Source: Ogataea parapolymorpha DL-1
Lineage: Eukaryota; Ascomycota; Pichiomycetes; Pichiales; Pichiaceae
Assembly: GCF_000187245.1 (NCBI RefSeq)
Contig: NC_027866.1
Coordinates: 736,411 to 800,410 of the forward strand
Direction: 5' to 3'
DNA: 64,000 nt
Shown here piece by piece: positions 26,810 to 35,840 of this stretch. Under the pieces are notes generated by a model that did not search any database, had not been told where the DNA came from, and worked only from the letters and a program-made list of their open reading frames with translations. Made by a program: the position numbers and the translations under genes. Within the stretch, counting starts at the first letter, position 1. Each line of letters starts with the position of its first letter.

Positions 26810-28336
26810 ATGCAAGATTTCCTGCCCTCATACCAGCTCCACCGCTATCTGAATAGACACCTGGACGAGATCATTAACGATCACAAGCTTGATTCTCCAC
26901 CGGATTACTCTGAGGTCGCAAATGAGGCCGGCGGAAGACCGAGAATGTCATTTGAGGTTCGTGAGGAACCTCAAGACGGAAGGGCCTCTTTGGTTTCGGA
27001 CCAGCAGAACTCTGTGTGGAGGAAGATTGACAAACTAAGGTACATGGATCAAAGTTCTGTGTACATTGATATTCAATTGGATGACTTCACGAATGTTCAT
27101 TATGCTCCAGTCACTAGCGGAGACATTGTGAAAGGAACGGTGAAAGTCCACAATATCGGACCCTATCCAATCCCCTTTGACAACATCTTTGTTAGTTTTG
27201 AAGGGTATTTTTGGGCTTTGAAGTCATCCTCCAAAATGCTTATCCATAACTTCCTGGACATGATAGATTTTGAAGCCAGCTGTTTATGCGAGGATCCTGA
27301 TGCAGGGCTGCCGCCAGACCGTGTTTTAAGACCAAACAGCTTTTATATGGTCCGCTTCAAATTCCAAATTCCGGAAACGTCCAAATCGGGGCTTCCTCTG
27401 CCTCCAAACATGGGAGATTTGCATCTCAGACACAAGATTCACTCTCAGATCCAAGACTCGTTATTTATGCGTGAAAACTGCTTTGGTGGAGATTATAGCT
27501 GCGACAGTTTTAGCATCAGCTACTCCGTCAATGCCAGATTGCTTGAACTCAGTGAGACCAAGGATGAGCTCGTAATCAGACGACACAGCAGACACATGGT
27601 TGCATTCACGCCCAAGTTGCAAGCAGACGACGCTTTAAGGTTGCTCGACCCCGTCGATGAACTACGCTTGCTTGTTAACTCGCTAGAAGACGAGATCAGA
27701 ACTTTGCAAATCAAAAGTGAGCCGCCGCCTGGGGCGAAAGCTGAAGAAACGCCCGCGTACTCGTTCCGAGTATCACAAGAGCGTGAGGTTTTCCGACTTC
27801 AGCTGAAAAACAAGCCTGGCATGTTTATCGACAAATGTCTAGATTACTCGCTAAGTTCGGGCCACCTGCAGACGAAACGGAGCATTACCATTGCCTTTAA
27901 AGAAGAAATGAAAATCAGCTCGATCGACCTGTATGCCGTCAACTACTACAGCCAGCACAAATTACCCGTCCATATTCCTTCTGAGTGGTTTATTAACCAC
28001 GTTCCTTTTGAGACGGCTATTAGGCCCAAGTTCAAAGAGCTGGAGACAAGTTTGGAGAGTTGCGGCAATGAAGACTCATTGGAGCTTGTGAAAAGTTTAA
28101 GCACGTTCAAATTCACGGCAAACAAGATGCCAAAGGTGATTCAATACAAGAAAAAGGGCCCGGCCTCGTATGAGATCATCCTAACTAAGCCAAAAAAGGA
28201 TATCGTCATTCCGTCCTTTGACTTCATGTTTTGTGGACGCTTCTATTTCCTGCGCTTCCACGTGAAGCTGCCGCGCGATGTGCTGTATCAAGGCGAGTCA
28301 AAGTTGGCTTTCGACGTTCCAGTCTCGATCCATTGA
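26810..28336 (+). CDS. Bul1/Bul2-like alpha-arrestin, Rsp5 adaptor
   Basis: 508 residues. A PPxY motif (PPDY, 30-33) near the N-terminus is the expected docking site for the WW domains of the Rsp5 ubiquitin ligase. The first half has the arrestin-like beta fold of the Bul N domain (SGDIVKGTVKVHNIGPYPIPFDNIFVSFEGYFW at about 104-136), and the second half the Bul C domain (SYEIILTKPKKDIVIPSFDFMFCGRFYFLRF). Bul adaptors direct ubiquitination and endocytosis of amino-acid permeases. It is about half the length of S. cerevisiae Bul1 (976 aa), lacking the long linkers. Long upstream region suggests regulated expression. Confidence 0.82.
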   Translation: MQDFLPSYQLHRYLNRHLDEIINDHKLDSPPDYSEVANEAGGRPRMSFEVREEPQDGRASLVSDQQNSVWRKIDKLRYMDQSSVYIDIQLDDFTNVHYAPVTSGDIVKGTVKVHNIGPYPIPFDNIFVSFEGYFWALKSSSKMLIHNFLDMIDFEASCLCEDPDAGLPPDRVLRPNSFYMVRFKFQIPETSKSGLPLPPNMGDLHLRHKIHSQIQDSLFMRENCFGGDYSCDSFSISYSVNARLLELSETKDELVIRRHSRHMVAFTPKLQADDALRLLDPVDELRLLVNSLEDEIRTLQIKSEPPPGAKAEETPAYSFRVSQEREVFRLQLKNKPGMFIDKCLDYSLSSGHLQTKRSITIAFKEEMKISSIDLYAVNYYSQHKLPVHIPSEWFINHVPFETAIRPKFKELETSLESCGNEDSLELVKSLSTFKFTANKMPKVIQYKKKGPASYEIILTKPKKDIVIPSFDFMFCGRFYFLRFHVKLPRDVLYQGESKLAFDVPVSIH

Positions 28337-28381
28337 GTCATGAGGATTTTAGTTCGTTTTGCAATATATTCAGGCTTTATT

Positions 28382-28828
28382 TTATATGTAGAGGTCCTCG
28401 TCCTCTTCGGTCACGCGATTGAGCACCTTATCCCGGCTCTTGGAGTACTCCACAGGATAAGTCTCTTTTATTTTCTTTGTTAATTTATTGCACAGCTTGG
28501 TGTTCTTGTCCAGGTTTGCGTTTAACTCTGGGATGATCTGCGTTTTTAGCTGCTCGTACCGTTTGATGTGATTTTCCAGTTTTTCGCTCACCTCGTTCAT
28601 CGTTCGTAATAAGTCCTGCATCGTGTTATTTATCGTGCCCGAAACCTGCGATTGCATCATGAGCGAGCGATCTAGCTGCACAGAGTCCAGGGAGCTATTG
28701 AGCGAGCCAATGAGATAGTCTACTGCATTAAACGTGGACTGCTCCTCCACCGGCGTCTCCTCGGTGGTTGTGTTTGTGTACGACTGAGAATCGGAGTCGA
28801 CCTCGAAACTGTTTGCGTCAAGAACCAT
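28382..28828 (-). CDS. KXD1: BLOC-1 subunit Kxd1-like (KxDL family)
   Basis: 148 residues. The N-terminal 35 residues are acidic and Thr-rich. The rest is one helical bundle protein with the KxDL-family pattern: SLNSSLDSVQLDRSLMMQSQ, then coiled coil, then LDKNTKLCNKLTKKIKETYPVEY, matching the family's end of a helix followed by YP. BLOC-1-like complexes work on early endosomes and Rab5/Vps21 regulation in yeast. It is head-to-head with the AP-3 delta gene APL5, starts 40 bp apart. Small coiled-coil proteins are hard to name, so another BLOC-1 subunit is possible. Confidence 0.6.
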   Translation of the reverse strand: MVLDANSFEVDSDSQSYTNTTTEETPVEEQSTFNAVDYLIGSLNSSLDSVQLDRSLMMQSQVSGTINNTMQDLLRTMNEVSEKLENHIKRYEQLKTQIIPELNANLDKNTKLCNKLTKKIKETYPVEYSKSRDKVLNRVTEEDEDLYI

Positions 28829-28868
28829 GCAGAATAATTAAATTTATTATTTTTCTTGTCGGAACCTT

Positions 28869-31481
28869 ATGTCCAGGGATATAATAAGAGCGCGCTTGCG
28901 GCCGTTCGGGATTTCATTTGAGAAGTCTCTGACGGACCTCATCAGGGGGATCAGGGCGAATAATCAGGATCCTGAGAAATTGGCTGCGTTCTTCGACAAA
29001 TCCATCCAGGAATGTCGGGCTGAGCTGAAAACAAACGACCTCGAACTAAAGTCCATGGCGATCCTCAAGCTAGCATACTTGGAGATGTACGGCTACGACA
29101 TGAGCTGGTGCTCGTTCCACGTGCTGGAGGTCATTTCGTCGCCGAAGTTCCAACACAAAAGAATAGGATACCTTGCTGCGATGCAGCTCTTCCAACGACA
29201 GAACAACGATGACGTGCTCATGCTTATGACCAATTTGCTGAAAAAGGACATCAATTCGGGCAATTCTGTGGATACAGGCGTGGCTATCAGCGGCATTGCG
29301 ACCATAGTCACACCTGAGCTGGCACAGGATATCTGTGACGATATGGTGCGAATGCTTTCCCATTCCAAGCCATTCATCAGAAAAAAGGCCGTCTTGGCCA
29401 TGTATAAGATCTTCCTCAAGTATCCTGACGCATTGAGACTGCATTTCGACAAATTGATAGAAAAGCTGGACGACGAAGACGGGTCCGTGGTCTCTGCCAC
29501 TGTAAACGTCATTTGCGAGCTTGCTCATAATAATCCGAAAAACTACGTGGAGCTTGCGCCGCGACTCTTTGGGCTGCTAAAGGAATCGAACAACAACTGG
29601 ATGGTTATCAGACTTCTGAAACTGTTGTCGTATCTGTGTCTTGAAGAGCCTCGTCTCCGCTATATATTGCTGCCAGAGGTGGTGGACCTCATGAACAGCA
29701 CGACGGCACTTTCTTTGGTTTATGAGTCAATCAATTGCATCCACAATGGAAAAATGCTTACGCCTGACGATACCAAAGTTGCAAAACTGATAATCAGCAA
29801 ACTGATCGGCTTTATTCAAAACAGCGATCAGGATTTGAGGTATGTTGGGTTGCTGGCGTTCATCAAAACCTGCAAAATTCACAAGGAGCTCATCAAAAAG
29901 CATGAAAAAGTCATTATGGCATCCACCTACGATCCCGACCCCACAATCAGAGAAAAGTCTTTGGAACTGATTGATTCTCTCGTGACCGACAGGAACATCG
30001 TTTCTATTGTGTCCAGACTACTTGTCCAGTTGATTCCTGTGGATGAGCAGGCAGAAAGATTGGAATCCATTAACGTTGAGACTGAATTGGCGTTTCAGAG
30101 TCCTCTCATCGTGTCAGATAAGTATAGGCTGCTTGTCATCACCAAAATCATCCAGATCTGCTCCATGGACAATTACGAGCGCATTCCAAATTTCCAATGG
30201 TATCTTGGTGTTCTTGGCGACATTCTCAATATCAATGCCGAGAACAGGCTTGCTGGAGTTGAAAGAATGGTCACATCGCAATTCATGAGTGTGGGATTGA
30301 GGGTTCCAAGTATTCGCAGCAGATTGGTTCAACGCTGTCTGGAGCTGGTACTTGATAGTTCGCGACTGGTCAGCTTAAAGGAAGGTCTATACAATTGCAT
30401 GTGGCTTGTTGGGGAGTACTATACAGACTATATCACGACACTGGATGACGACGATAACGACGACAGTGATAACGAGGAAGTGTACAAAATCACAGGCGCA
30501 CAAATTATTAAGAGCGTTGTGGCCCAGGAAGACTTTGATACTCTCACTGACCTCATGGATCCTACACTCGGTGTTTATATTCAGTCTATGGCCAAACTAT
30601 TTGGGAAGTACTGTCTCTCTTTGAGACTGAATTGGGGTCCTGAAGACCGGGTGCACGTGATCGAGGTTTGCCAAATATTGATCAGGTGGCTGGAGAAATT
30701 CCATCAGTCTGTGAATTTTGAGGTTCAGGAGCGCGCTATTTCCTTTACTGAACTTCTGAAGCTCGTACTGGAGGCTGTCGAGACGGAGGAAGAGAGCTTC
30801 CCCAATTTTCTGGTCTCTGGGTACGCGCAGCTATTTGAACAATATCCAATTAAGCCTGTTGGTCCACACGCCCAAAGTCGCATCCCTATAGCCATAGACC
30901 TGGACACAGCTATTGACCACGAGTCTATTTCTGAATTCCAGCGGATGCTTGCTGGAATCGAGGAAAAAGAGACTCTGCAGCGTCAGCAGGAGGAATACGA
31001 GGAAGAACTGGTGTCCGAGATCAACCATTCATCCGATGACCATGGCGAGGACGAGCCACTTAAAGGTCGCCCAGAGCGCTCCGACAGGATAGGCGATCCA
31101 TTCTATATCTCGATGGACACAAGCACTCCGGATGATGTCTCAATTTCAGAACCTTTTGTGGAGACCAAACGCAAGAAGCCTAGCAAAAAGAAGATCAAAA
31201 AGGAGAAAGTGCTTGTTCTGGGCGACGAAGACCCTGGCGAAGAGTCTGCTTCTGAGCCTGTGTTCAAGCCGAAGAAGAAGAAGGGCAGAAGTAAGTTACT
31301 CATTGACTCTTCGACTCTGTCGGACTTCGACCTCACTAAATCACCTGACGAACCTGACCACACCGAGGAGGTAGAGATAATGCGAAAAGAGTTTGAGAAA
31401 CTAGAGCAAAAACAGGAGCCGCCTGTGGTGGTTAAAAAGCCAAAGAAGCCAAAGAAGAAGAAGCTCGTGGTGATTGAGTAG
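28869..31481 (+). CDS. APL5: AP-3 adaptor complex large subunit delta
   Basis: 870 residues. The N-terminal ~590 residues form the adaptin trunk of HEAT-like repeats with family blocks KSMAILKLAYLEMYGYDMSW, FQHKRIGYLAAMQLF, PFIRKKAVLAMYKIFLK, and SYLCLEEPRLRYILLP. The hinge is acidic and the C-terminus ends in several Lys-rich clusters (KKPKKPKKKK), typical of delta-adaptin. AP-3 carries cargo from Golgi/endosome directly to the vacuole. It shares a 40 bp promoter with KXD1 and converges on the next gene with 16 bp between stops. Confidence 0.94.
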   Translation: MSRDIIRARLRPFGISFEKSLTDLIRGIRANNQDPEKLAAFFDKSIQECRAELKTNDLELKSMAILKLAYLEMYGYDMSWCSFHVLEVISSPKFQHKRIGYLAAMQLFQRQNNDDVLMLMTNLLKKDINSGNSVDTGVAISGIATIVTPELAQDICDDMVRMLSHSKPFIRKKAVLAMYKIFLKYPDALRLHFDKLIEKLDDEDGSVVSATVNVICELAHNNPKNYVELAPRLFGLLKESNNNWMVIRLLKLLSYLCLEEPRLRYILLPEVVDLMNSTTALSLVYESINCIHNGKMLTPDDTKVAKLIISKLIGFIQNSDQDLRYVGLLAFIKTCKIHKELIKKHEKVIMASTYDPDPTIREKSLELIDSLVTDRNIVSIVSRLLVQLIPVDEQAERLESINVETELAFQSPLIVSDKYRLLVITKIIQICSMDNYERIPNFQWYLGVLGDILNINAENRLAGVERMVTSQFMSVGLRVPSIRSRLVQRCLELVLDSSRLVSLKEGLYNCMWLVGEYYTDYITTLDDDDNDDSDNEEVYKITGAQIIKSVVAQEDFDTLTDLMDPTLGVYIQSMAKLFGKYCLSLRLNWGPEDRVHVIEVCQILIRWLEKFHQSVNFEVQERAISFTELLKLVLEAVETEEESFPNFLVSGYAQLFEQYPIKPVGPHAQSRIPIAIDLDTAIDHESISEFQRMLAGIEEKETLQRQQEEYEEELVSEINHSSDDHGEDEPLKGRPERSDRIGDPFYISMDTSTPDDVSISEPFVETKRKKPSKKKIKKEKVLVLGDEDPGEESASEPVFKPKKKKGRSKLLIDSSTLSDFDLTKSPDEPDHTEEVEIMRKEFEKLEQKQEPPVVVKKPKKPKKKKLVVIE

Positions 31482-31497
31482 AATGACTAATGCATAG

Positions 31498-31980
31498 TTA
31501 TGAGATGTCTGTAGCTGGTTCCAGTTTTCTTTTTCTATCAGCGCCGTCGTCAAGATCTAGTACTGATTCAAGATCGTTGTTCAAAACGGACGAGTTGGGG
31601 TTTTTTTCTAGCAATTCGTAAAATTGCGAGAGCTCGAGAGAATCTAAATCCCCTGTGTTTTGTGTTAACGGTTGAAGGATGTTCTGTAGATATGGCTTTT
31701 GGGACAGAACGGACTGCAGGATTTCCTGTTCCTGATTGCCGGACATTTTTGATTGGGTTCCATTCAATCTTAGCGATTCGGCGCGCATCAAGAGCTGGAC
31801 AAGCATACTGTTTCGAAGTTCAAGATACTTGATCAGCCTGTTCGTTCGTATTTCTTTGTTTTTGAGCTTCTGTGCATCAGAATGCACCTTGGCATATTTG
31901 GTAAGCAAATCTTCGTACAGTTCGCTATAGTCAACGGCGGAGTCTTGAGCGACAGGATTGTTAAGCTGAGCAATGTCCAT
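31498..31980 (-). CDS. Small coiled-coil protein of unknown function
   Basis: 160 residues. Residues 20-70 are a coiled coil (ELYEDLLTKYAKVHSDAQKLKNKEIRTNRLIKYLELRNSML), then a Gln/Leu-rich middle and an acidic C-terminal stretch ending in a short basic patch (DDGADRKRKLEP), probably nuclear. The start is vaguely like the Iec3/Ies3 coiled coils of INO80, but I would not assign it. The ATG at 31980 faces ENP2 across 103 bp. Confidence 0.6.
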   Translation of the reverse strand: MDIAQLNNPVAQDSAVDYSELYEDLLTKYAKVHSDAQKLKNKEIRTNRLIKYLELRNSMLVQLLMRAESLRLNGTQSKMSGNQEQEILQSVLSQKPYLQNILQPLTQNTGDLDSLELSQFYELLEKNPNSSVLNNDLESVLDLDDGADRKRKLEPATDIS

Positions 31981-32014
31981 CTAACAAAATACACGAATGA
32001 TACAAGATTTTCAA

Positions 32015-32024
32015 GTCGATCGAC
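32015..32024. promoter_or_regulatory. GTCGATCGAC palindrome in the ENP2 divergent promoter
   Basis: A 10 bp perfect palindrome midway between the two starts (31980 and 32084). The same core occurs at 11257-11266 and 14609-14618, both upstream of genes. Between it and the ENP2 ATG is an A/T tract with an AAAAATATTTT block resembling an RRPE element. Confidence 0.4.
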
Positions 32025-32083
32025 CAGACAAAAAAAAATATAATCAAAAAAATATTTTTTAAAAATATTTTCCCTTATTTTTA

Positions 32084-34105
32084 ATGGTTTTAAAATCTAC
32101 GACTGCCAACGACGTCTCGGTCTACCAGATCTCGGGAACTAACGTGGCCAGATCTCTTCCCGATTGGATTGCCCGTAAACGCAAGCGGGCTTTGAAAAAT
32201 GATATCGATTACCAGAATCGTGTGGAGTTAATCCAAGATTTTGAGTTCAGTGAAGCCTCTAACCGGATCAGAGTCACTCGCGATGGCCAATATGCGATGG
32301 CAACGGGAACTTACAAGCCACAGATTCACGTTTATGACTTTGCCAACCTTTCTCTCAAGTTCGAGCGCCACACGGACTGTGAGAATGTGGACTTCCTGCT
32401 TCTCAGTGACGACTGGACCAAGTCTGTGCATTTGCAAAATGATCGCTCCATCGAGTTTCAGGTGAAAGGGGGAATGCATTACAGAACCCGTGTTCCTAAA
32501 TTTGGTCGCTCTTTGGCGTACAACGAGGTGAACTGTGATTTGTATGTGGGAGCGGCGGGAAACGAGATCTACAGACTCAACTTGGAACAAGGACGCTTCA
32601 TGCAGCCTTTTGAGATAGATAGTGAGTCTGGTGTTAACATTCTTGATATAAACAATGTTCACGGCCTGGTCGGTGCCGGACTAGAGGACGGCACCGTGGA
32701 GTTTTGGGATCACAGGGCAAGACAGAGAGTGGTCAAGATGGAGATCATTGACGGTTCTGAAATGCCCTCTACCCAAGTCACAGCACTCAAATTCCGCAAT
32801 GATGGGCTAAACATGGCTGTGGGTACCTCAAATGGAGTCTCATTGTTGTATGACCTCCGTCGATCGCAACCTTTAATGACTAAAGACCAAGGTTATGGAT
32901 TCGCAATTAACAAGATAACCTGGTTGGACGATAGTTCTAGTGTGAGCAACAAAATTATGACCTCGGACAAAAAAATCGCTAAAATATGGGACCGTCACAG
33001 CGGCGATCTGTTTGCTAGCATGGAACCAAGTGTTGATATAAATGATGTGGAGTACATTCCTGACTCCGGCATGTTTTTCATGGCTAACGAATCGATTCCT
33101 ATGCATACTTATTACATCCCAGCTCTCGGCCCAGCTCCTAAATGGTGTTCTTTCCTCGACAACATCACCGAGGAGCTGGAAGAGAAGCCTTCAGACACAG
33201 TTTACTCGAACTATAGATTCATCACCAAGCAAGACGTCGTTCGTCTCAATATCTCTCATCTCATCGGTACAAAGGTTATGCGTGCGTACATGCATGGTTA
33301 TTTCATTGACACCGAGCTGTACGACAAGGTGAACCTGATTGCCAATCCTAACGCAATTCAAGACCAACGTGAGCGTGAAATCAAGAAGCGTGTGGAGAAA
33401 GAAAGAGAATCTCGTATCCGGAGTACTGGAGCCATTTCTAACACTAAGATTAAGGTCAACAAGGACTATGCTACCAAGCTTGGACAGAAACTTGGTTCTG
33501 ATGCTGCAGAGCAAGTTGTCAACGATGATCGTTTCAAGGAGATGTTTGAGGACCCAATGTTCCAAATTGACGAGGAGTCGCATGACTACAAGCAGCTTAA
33601 TCCTGTCCAGGGTAGTAAGCCACTGACGGCAGCTGAGGAGTCCGACGAGGAGAAAATGAACCCTGGAGGAGATAGTGATAGTGAAAGTGATAGTGAAAGT
33701 GAGAGCGAAAGTGAGGACGAGGCTACTATCCAGAAACGCCAGGAGATCAGAAGGAAGCAGGACCAAAGACTGAGAGAGGAGCTGGAGAAAGAAGAATACC
33801 TCAAAAAAATACAGACTGTTTCCATGAAACCTTTGGACGCTGCAGCCGAACTGACAGGAAAAACAGACCACAAGAATTTGTCGTTTGGCAAGCGACTGAA
33901 GGATGTTAATAGGGAAAGAGAACAAGAAAGAGAACAGAAGCAGCAAGTCAGGGTGCACAAAAACGTTCGTGGAGAGGCCGAGATAAGCTTTGTTCCACAG
34001 AAGAAGAAGAAGGTGCGGATTGAAAGCAACGAAGATAGAGGCAAAACGCGGCAGAATTATGAAGGAAGACGTCGTGCAAGTAAGAACGCTTTCAGGGGTA
34101 TGTGA
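32084..34105 (+). CDS. ENP2: Small-subunit processome protein Enp2 (NOL10)
   Basis: 673 residues. Residues 1-~350 form a WD40 propeller (VSVYQISG start, RSLPDWIARKRKRALKND, AGLEDGTVEFWDHRARQRV, MAVGTSNGVSLLYDLR). The C-terminal half has an NUC153-type block (DDRFKEMFEDPMFQIDEES), an acidic SDSESDSESESE tract near 530-545, and LSFGKRLKDVNRERE. Enp2 is nucleolar and acts in 18S pre-rRNA maturation with Bfr2 and Lcp5. The (AGTGAT/AGTGAA) repeats at 33673-33713 encode the acidic tract. Confidence 0.95.
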   Translation: MVLKSTTANDVSVYQISGTNVARSLPDWIARKRKRALKNDIDYQNRVELIQDFEFSEASNRIRVTRDGQYAMATGTYKPQIHVYDFANLSLKFERHTDCENVDFLLLSDDWTKSVHLQNDRSIEFQVKGGMHYRTRVPKFGRSLAYNEVNCDLYVGAAGNEIYRLNLEQGRFMQPFEIDSESGVNILDINNVHGLVGAGLEDGTVEFWDHRARQRVVKMEIIDGSEMPSTQVTALKFRNDGLNMAVGTSNGVSLLYDLRRSQPLMTKDQGYGFAINKITWLDDSSSVSNKIMTSDKKIAKIWDRHSGDLFASMEPSVDINDVEYIPDSGMFFMANESIPMHTYYIPALGPAPKWCSFLDNITEELEEKPSDTVYSNYRFITKQDVVRLNISHLIGTKVMRAYMHGYFIDTELYDKVNLIANPNAIQDQREREIKKRVEKERESRIRSTGAISNTKIKVNKDYATKLGQKLGSDAAEQVVNDDRFKEMFEDPMFQIDEESHDYKQLNPVQGSKPLTAAEESDEEKMNPGGDSDSESDSESESESEDEATIQKRQEIRRKQDQRLREELEKEEYLKKIQTVSMKPLDAAAELTGKTDHKNLSFGKRLKDVNREREQEREQKQQVRVHKNVRGEAEISFVPQKKKKVRIESNEDRGKTRQNYEGRRRASKNAFRGM

Positions 34106-34150
34106 ATATAATAAAATTAATTATGCTTCGTTATTAATTACGCTAAATTG

Positions 34151-34876
34151 TTAATTCTCTTTATCAAGATTGAGCCGTTGTTTCAGCTCGGTCCAGTCCT
34201 GTATAAGGTTATTATCAATCAATTTCTTGAATATTCCCAAAAGTTTGACGTTTTCGTCGAGCATTTCTCTCTCTGCCACCAAATTGTGCAACGAGCGTCC
34301 TTTGTGAACTAGTGGAGTAAACCGTTGAGGAATTTGCACAGACAACCCCTGGATTTGTTTGACTTTATGATTAGGTAGTTGTCGAGGTCTTTGAGGACCC
34401 GACTCGTGCAGAAATCTGCATTTTGCTCCGTTTTTGCAATTGCGCGAGTTCTGCCAAAATCTACACACACGGCGGTTTCGTGGCTCGTTCGGTTTCGGCT
34501 GCGTCTGCTCCTTCTGCAGACTCTTCTTTTCTTGTACTCTTTTGTTCGTGGGCCAGTTTTTGCGTCGCTCTTCGATCCATTTCTGAATATCTTCCTCTGA
34601 ATCCAGCACTATATTTGTTCCTGGGATTGCTATGAGTTTTGACGATAGTTCCTTTTCATCTTCTGATTCGTCGCTCGAACCTTCTGTGGTGGCGTTAATG
34701 TCTAGCTCGTTTGGATTTTTCGTGATCTCAAGCTCGTTACTGTTGGTCTCCGCTTGCTGAACGCCAATTTCCGGAAAAAGATTCATGTTTTGAAGCTCAG
34801 ATAAATCGCGACTCTCCAGCTTGGCCCGTTTTAGGTCTCCACCGTGCTCTTCGGCAGCCCTTTTCAGCTCGCTCAT
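34151..34876 (-). CDS. Rsa1/NUFIP-like snoRNP assembly factor with CCCH finger
   Basis: 241 residues. The NUFIP box (LDSEEDIQKWIEERRKNWPT, about 110-129) is clear. It is followed by a CCCH zinc finger (CRFWQNSRNCKNGAKCRFLHES, about 157-178) and a C-terminal helix (LLGIFKKLIDNNLIQDWTELKQRL). NUFIP/Rsa1 binds Snu13 and Hit1 and brings R2TP-Hsp90 to box C/D snoRNPs. S. cerevisiae Rsa1 (381 aa) has no such finger, whereas other fungal NUFIP proteins do; hence no fixed symbol. Head-to-head with the next gene, starts 42 bp apart. Confidence 0.75.
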   Translation of the reverse strand: MSELKRAAEEHGGDLKRAKLESRDLSELQNMNLFPEIGVQQAETNSNELEITKNPNELDINATTEGSSDESEDEKELSSKLIAIPGTNIVLDSEEDIQKWIEERRKNWPTNKRVQEKKSLQKEQTQPKPNEPRNRRVCRFWQNSRNCKNGAKCRFLHESGPQRPRQLPNHKVKQIQGLSVQIPQRFTPLVHKGRSLHNLVAEREMLDENVKLLGIFKKLIDNNLIQDWTELKQRLNLDKEN

Positions 34877-34918
34877 AAATCAATTAAATTAAAATTCGAG
34901 TAAATAATTTACTTATCA

Positions 34919-35764
34919 ATGAAAAATCTCAGGGACGAGAAAAAGGGTTTTACCAAATCTGTGCTGCAAGATCCTGATGCCCTTGAAAGGCGTCGAAACA
35001 GGTTTCTAAAGGATCAGGACCATATCAGACTTTCAAAAAACGCAGAGTTCGGCCTGATCAGTCGAGGGGAGGACCTCCGGTTGCAGCAGAACGAATCTGC
35101 TCGAAGAGATCTCTTGACCAAAATTCAGTCCAACATCAAGACCAATGCCAAACCAGATTCAATTCTCATGGACTTTCGCAAACTGAGGGAAAGCCTTCTT
35201 TCTCAACCGCATACCGAGTTTGCAAAAGACGTGTTTGTGAATTCGATCCGTTATTCTGCCTCAATAGGCCATCATCAGTCGTACGTCCCTAGTATATTGC
35301 ATCTAATGGAAGCCGAGAAAAAAAACCAACTCATGTCCAGCACTGAAAAAGAACCAGTACTGTTGATTCTGGCATTACACAAGGCCCATTACAACGGAGA
35401 ATTCGAGTCAGTGTTTGAATTACTATTGCTGAACTTTGACATCGCGCCAAACTTTGGTAAACCTGCTTCATGCGCTCCCGAGGCCGCCTTCTTTGCAACT
35501 TACGCTCTTATGATTAAAGATTTCTACCTCTGGACGCACCAATATAATTATTTGTCCAAGAATCCTTGCTACAAGTCCGTAATGGATCTTAGACTCAAAG
35601 CATTCAGACAGACGGAAGTTGACACGCTGCATCGATCGTATTTTATGCTGAACAAAAGAGTGTTACTGAACTTTGTGAATACGTCGTGGGAGGAACTCTG
35701 CAAAGATCACAATATTGAGTGGACGCTGGAGAACGATACGGTTACTATCCGTCGCAGAAAATAG
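34919..35764 (+). CDS. Helical protein of unknown function, possibly PCI-fold
   Basis: 281 residues. The first 75 are basic and charged (EKKGFTKSVLQDPDALERRRNRF), the rest is helical with hydrophobic repeats (EPVLLILALHKAHYNGEFESVFELLLLNF) and a C-terminal stretch, RVLLNFVNTSWEELCKDHNIEWTLENDTVTIRRRK, whose layout resembles the winged-helix end of CSN8/PSMD8/eIF3k-type PCI proteins. That is a pattern impression only. The ATG at 34919 is 42 bp from the start of the Rsa1-like gene. Confidence 0.6.
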   Translation: MKNLRDEKKGFTKSVLQDPDALERRRNRFLKDQDHIRLSKNAEFGLISRGEDLRLQQNESARRDLLTKIQSNIKTNAKPDSILMDFRKLRESLLSQPHTEFAKDVFVNSIRYSASIGHHQSYVPSILHLMEAEKKNQLMSSTEKEPVLLILALHKAHYNGEFESVFELLLLNFDIAPNFGKPASCAPEAAFFATYALMIKDFYLWTHQYNYLSKNPCYKSVMDLRLKAFRQTEVDTLHRSYFMLNKRVLLNFVNTSWEELCKDHNIEWTLENDTVTIRRRK

Positions 35765-35840
35765 CTACCACGACGCCGATTATGTAAGCTGACACTCCAA
35801 TAGATTAAATTTCTATACCCAATTTAGTGTTTCACAAGAC

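Noticed and set aside
33673..33713. AGTGAT/AGTGAA repeats in ENP2 and the GGACTC repeats near 13480-13510 as possible microsatellites
   Set aside because: Both are in frame and encode conserved-type acidic Ser/Asp/Glu tracts.
33191..33958. 255-codon minus-strand frame inside ENP2
   Set aside because: Leu/Phe-rich and repetitive because it mirrors the acidic and Lys-rich tracts of ENP2.
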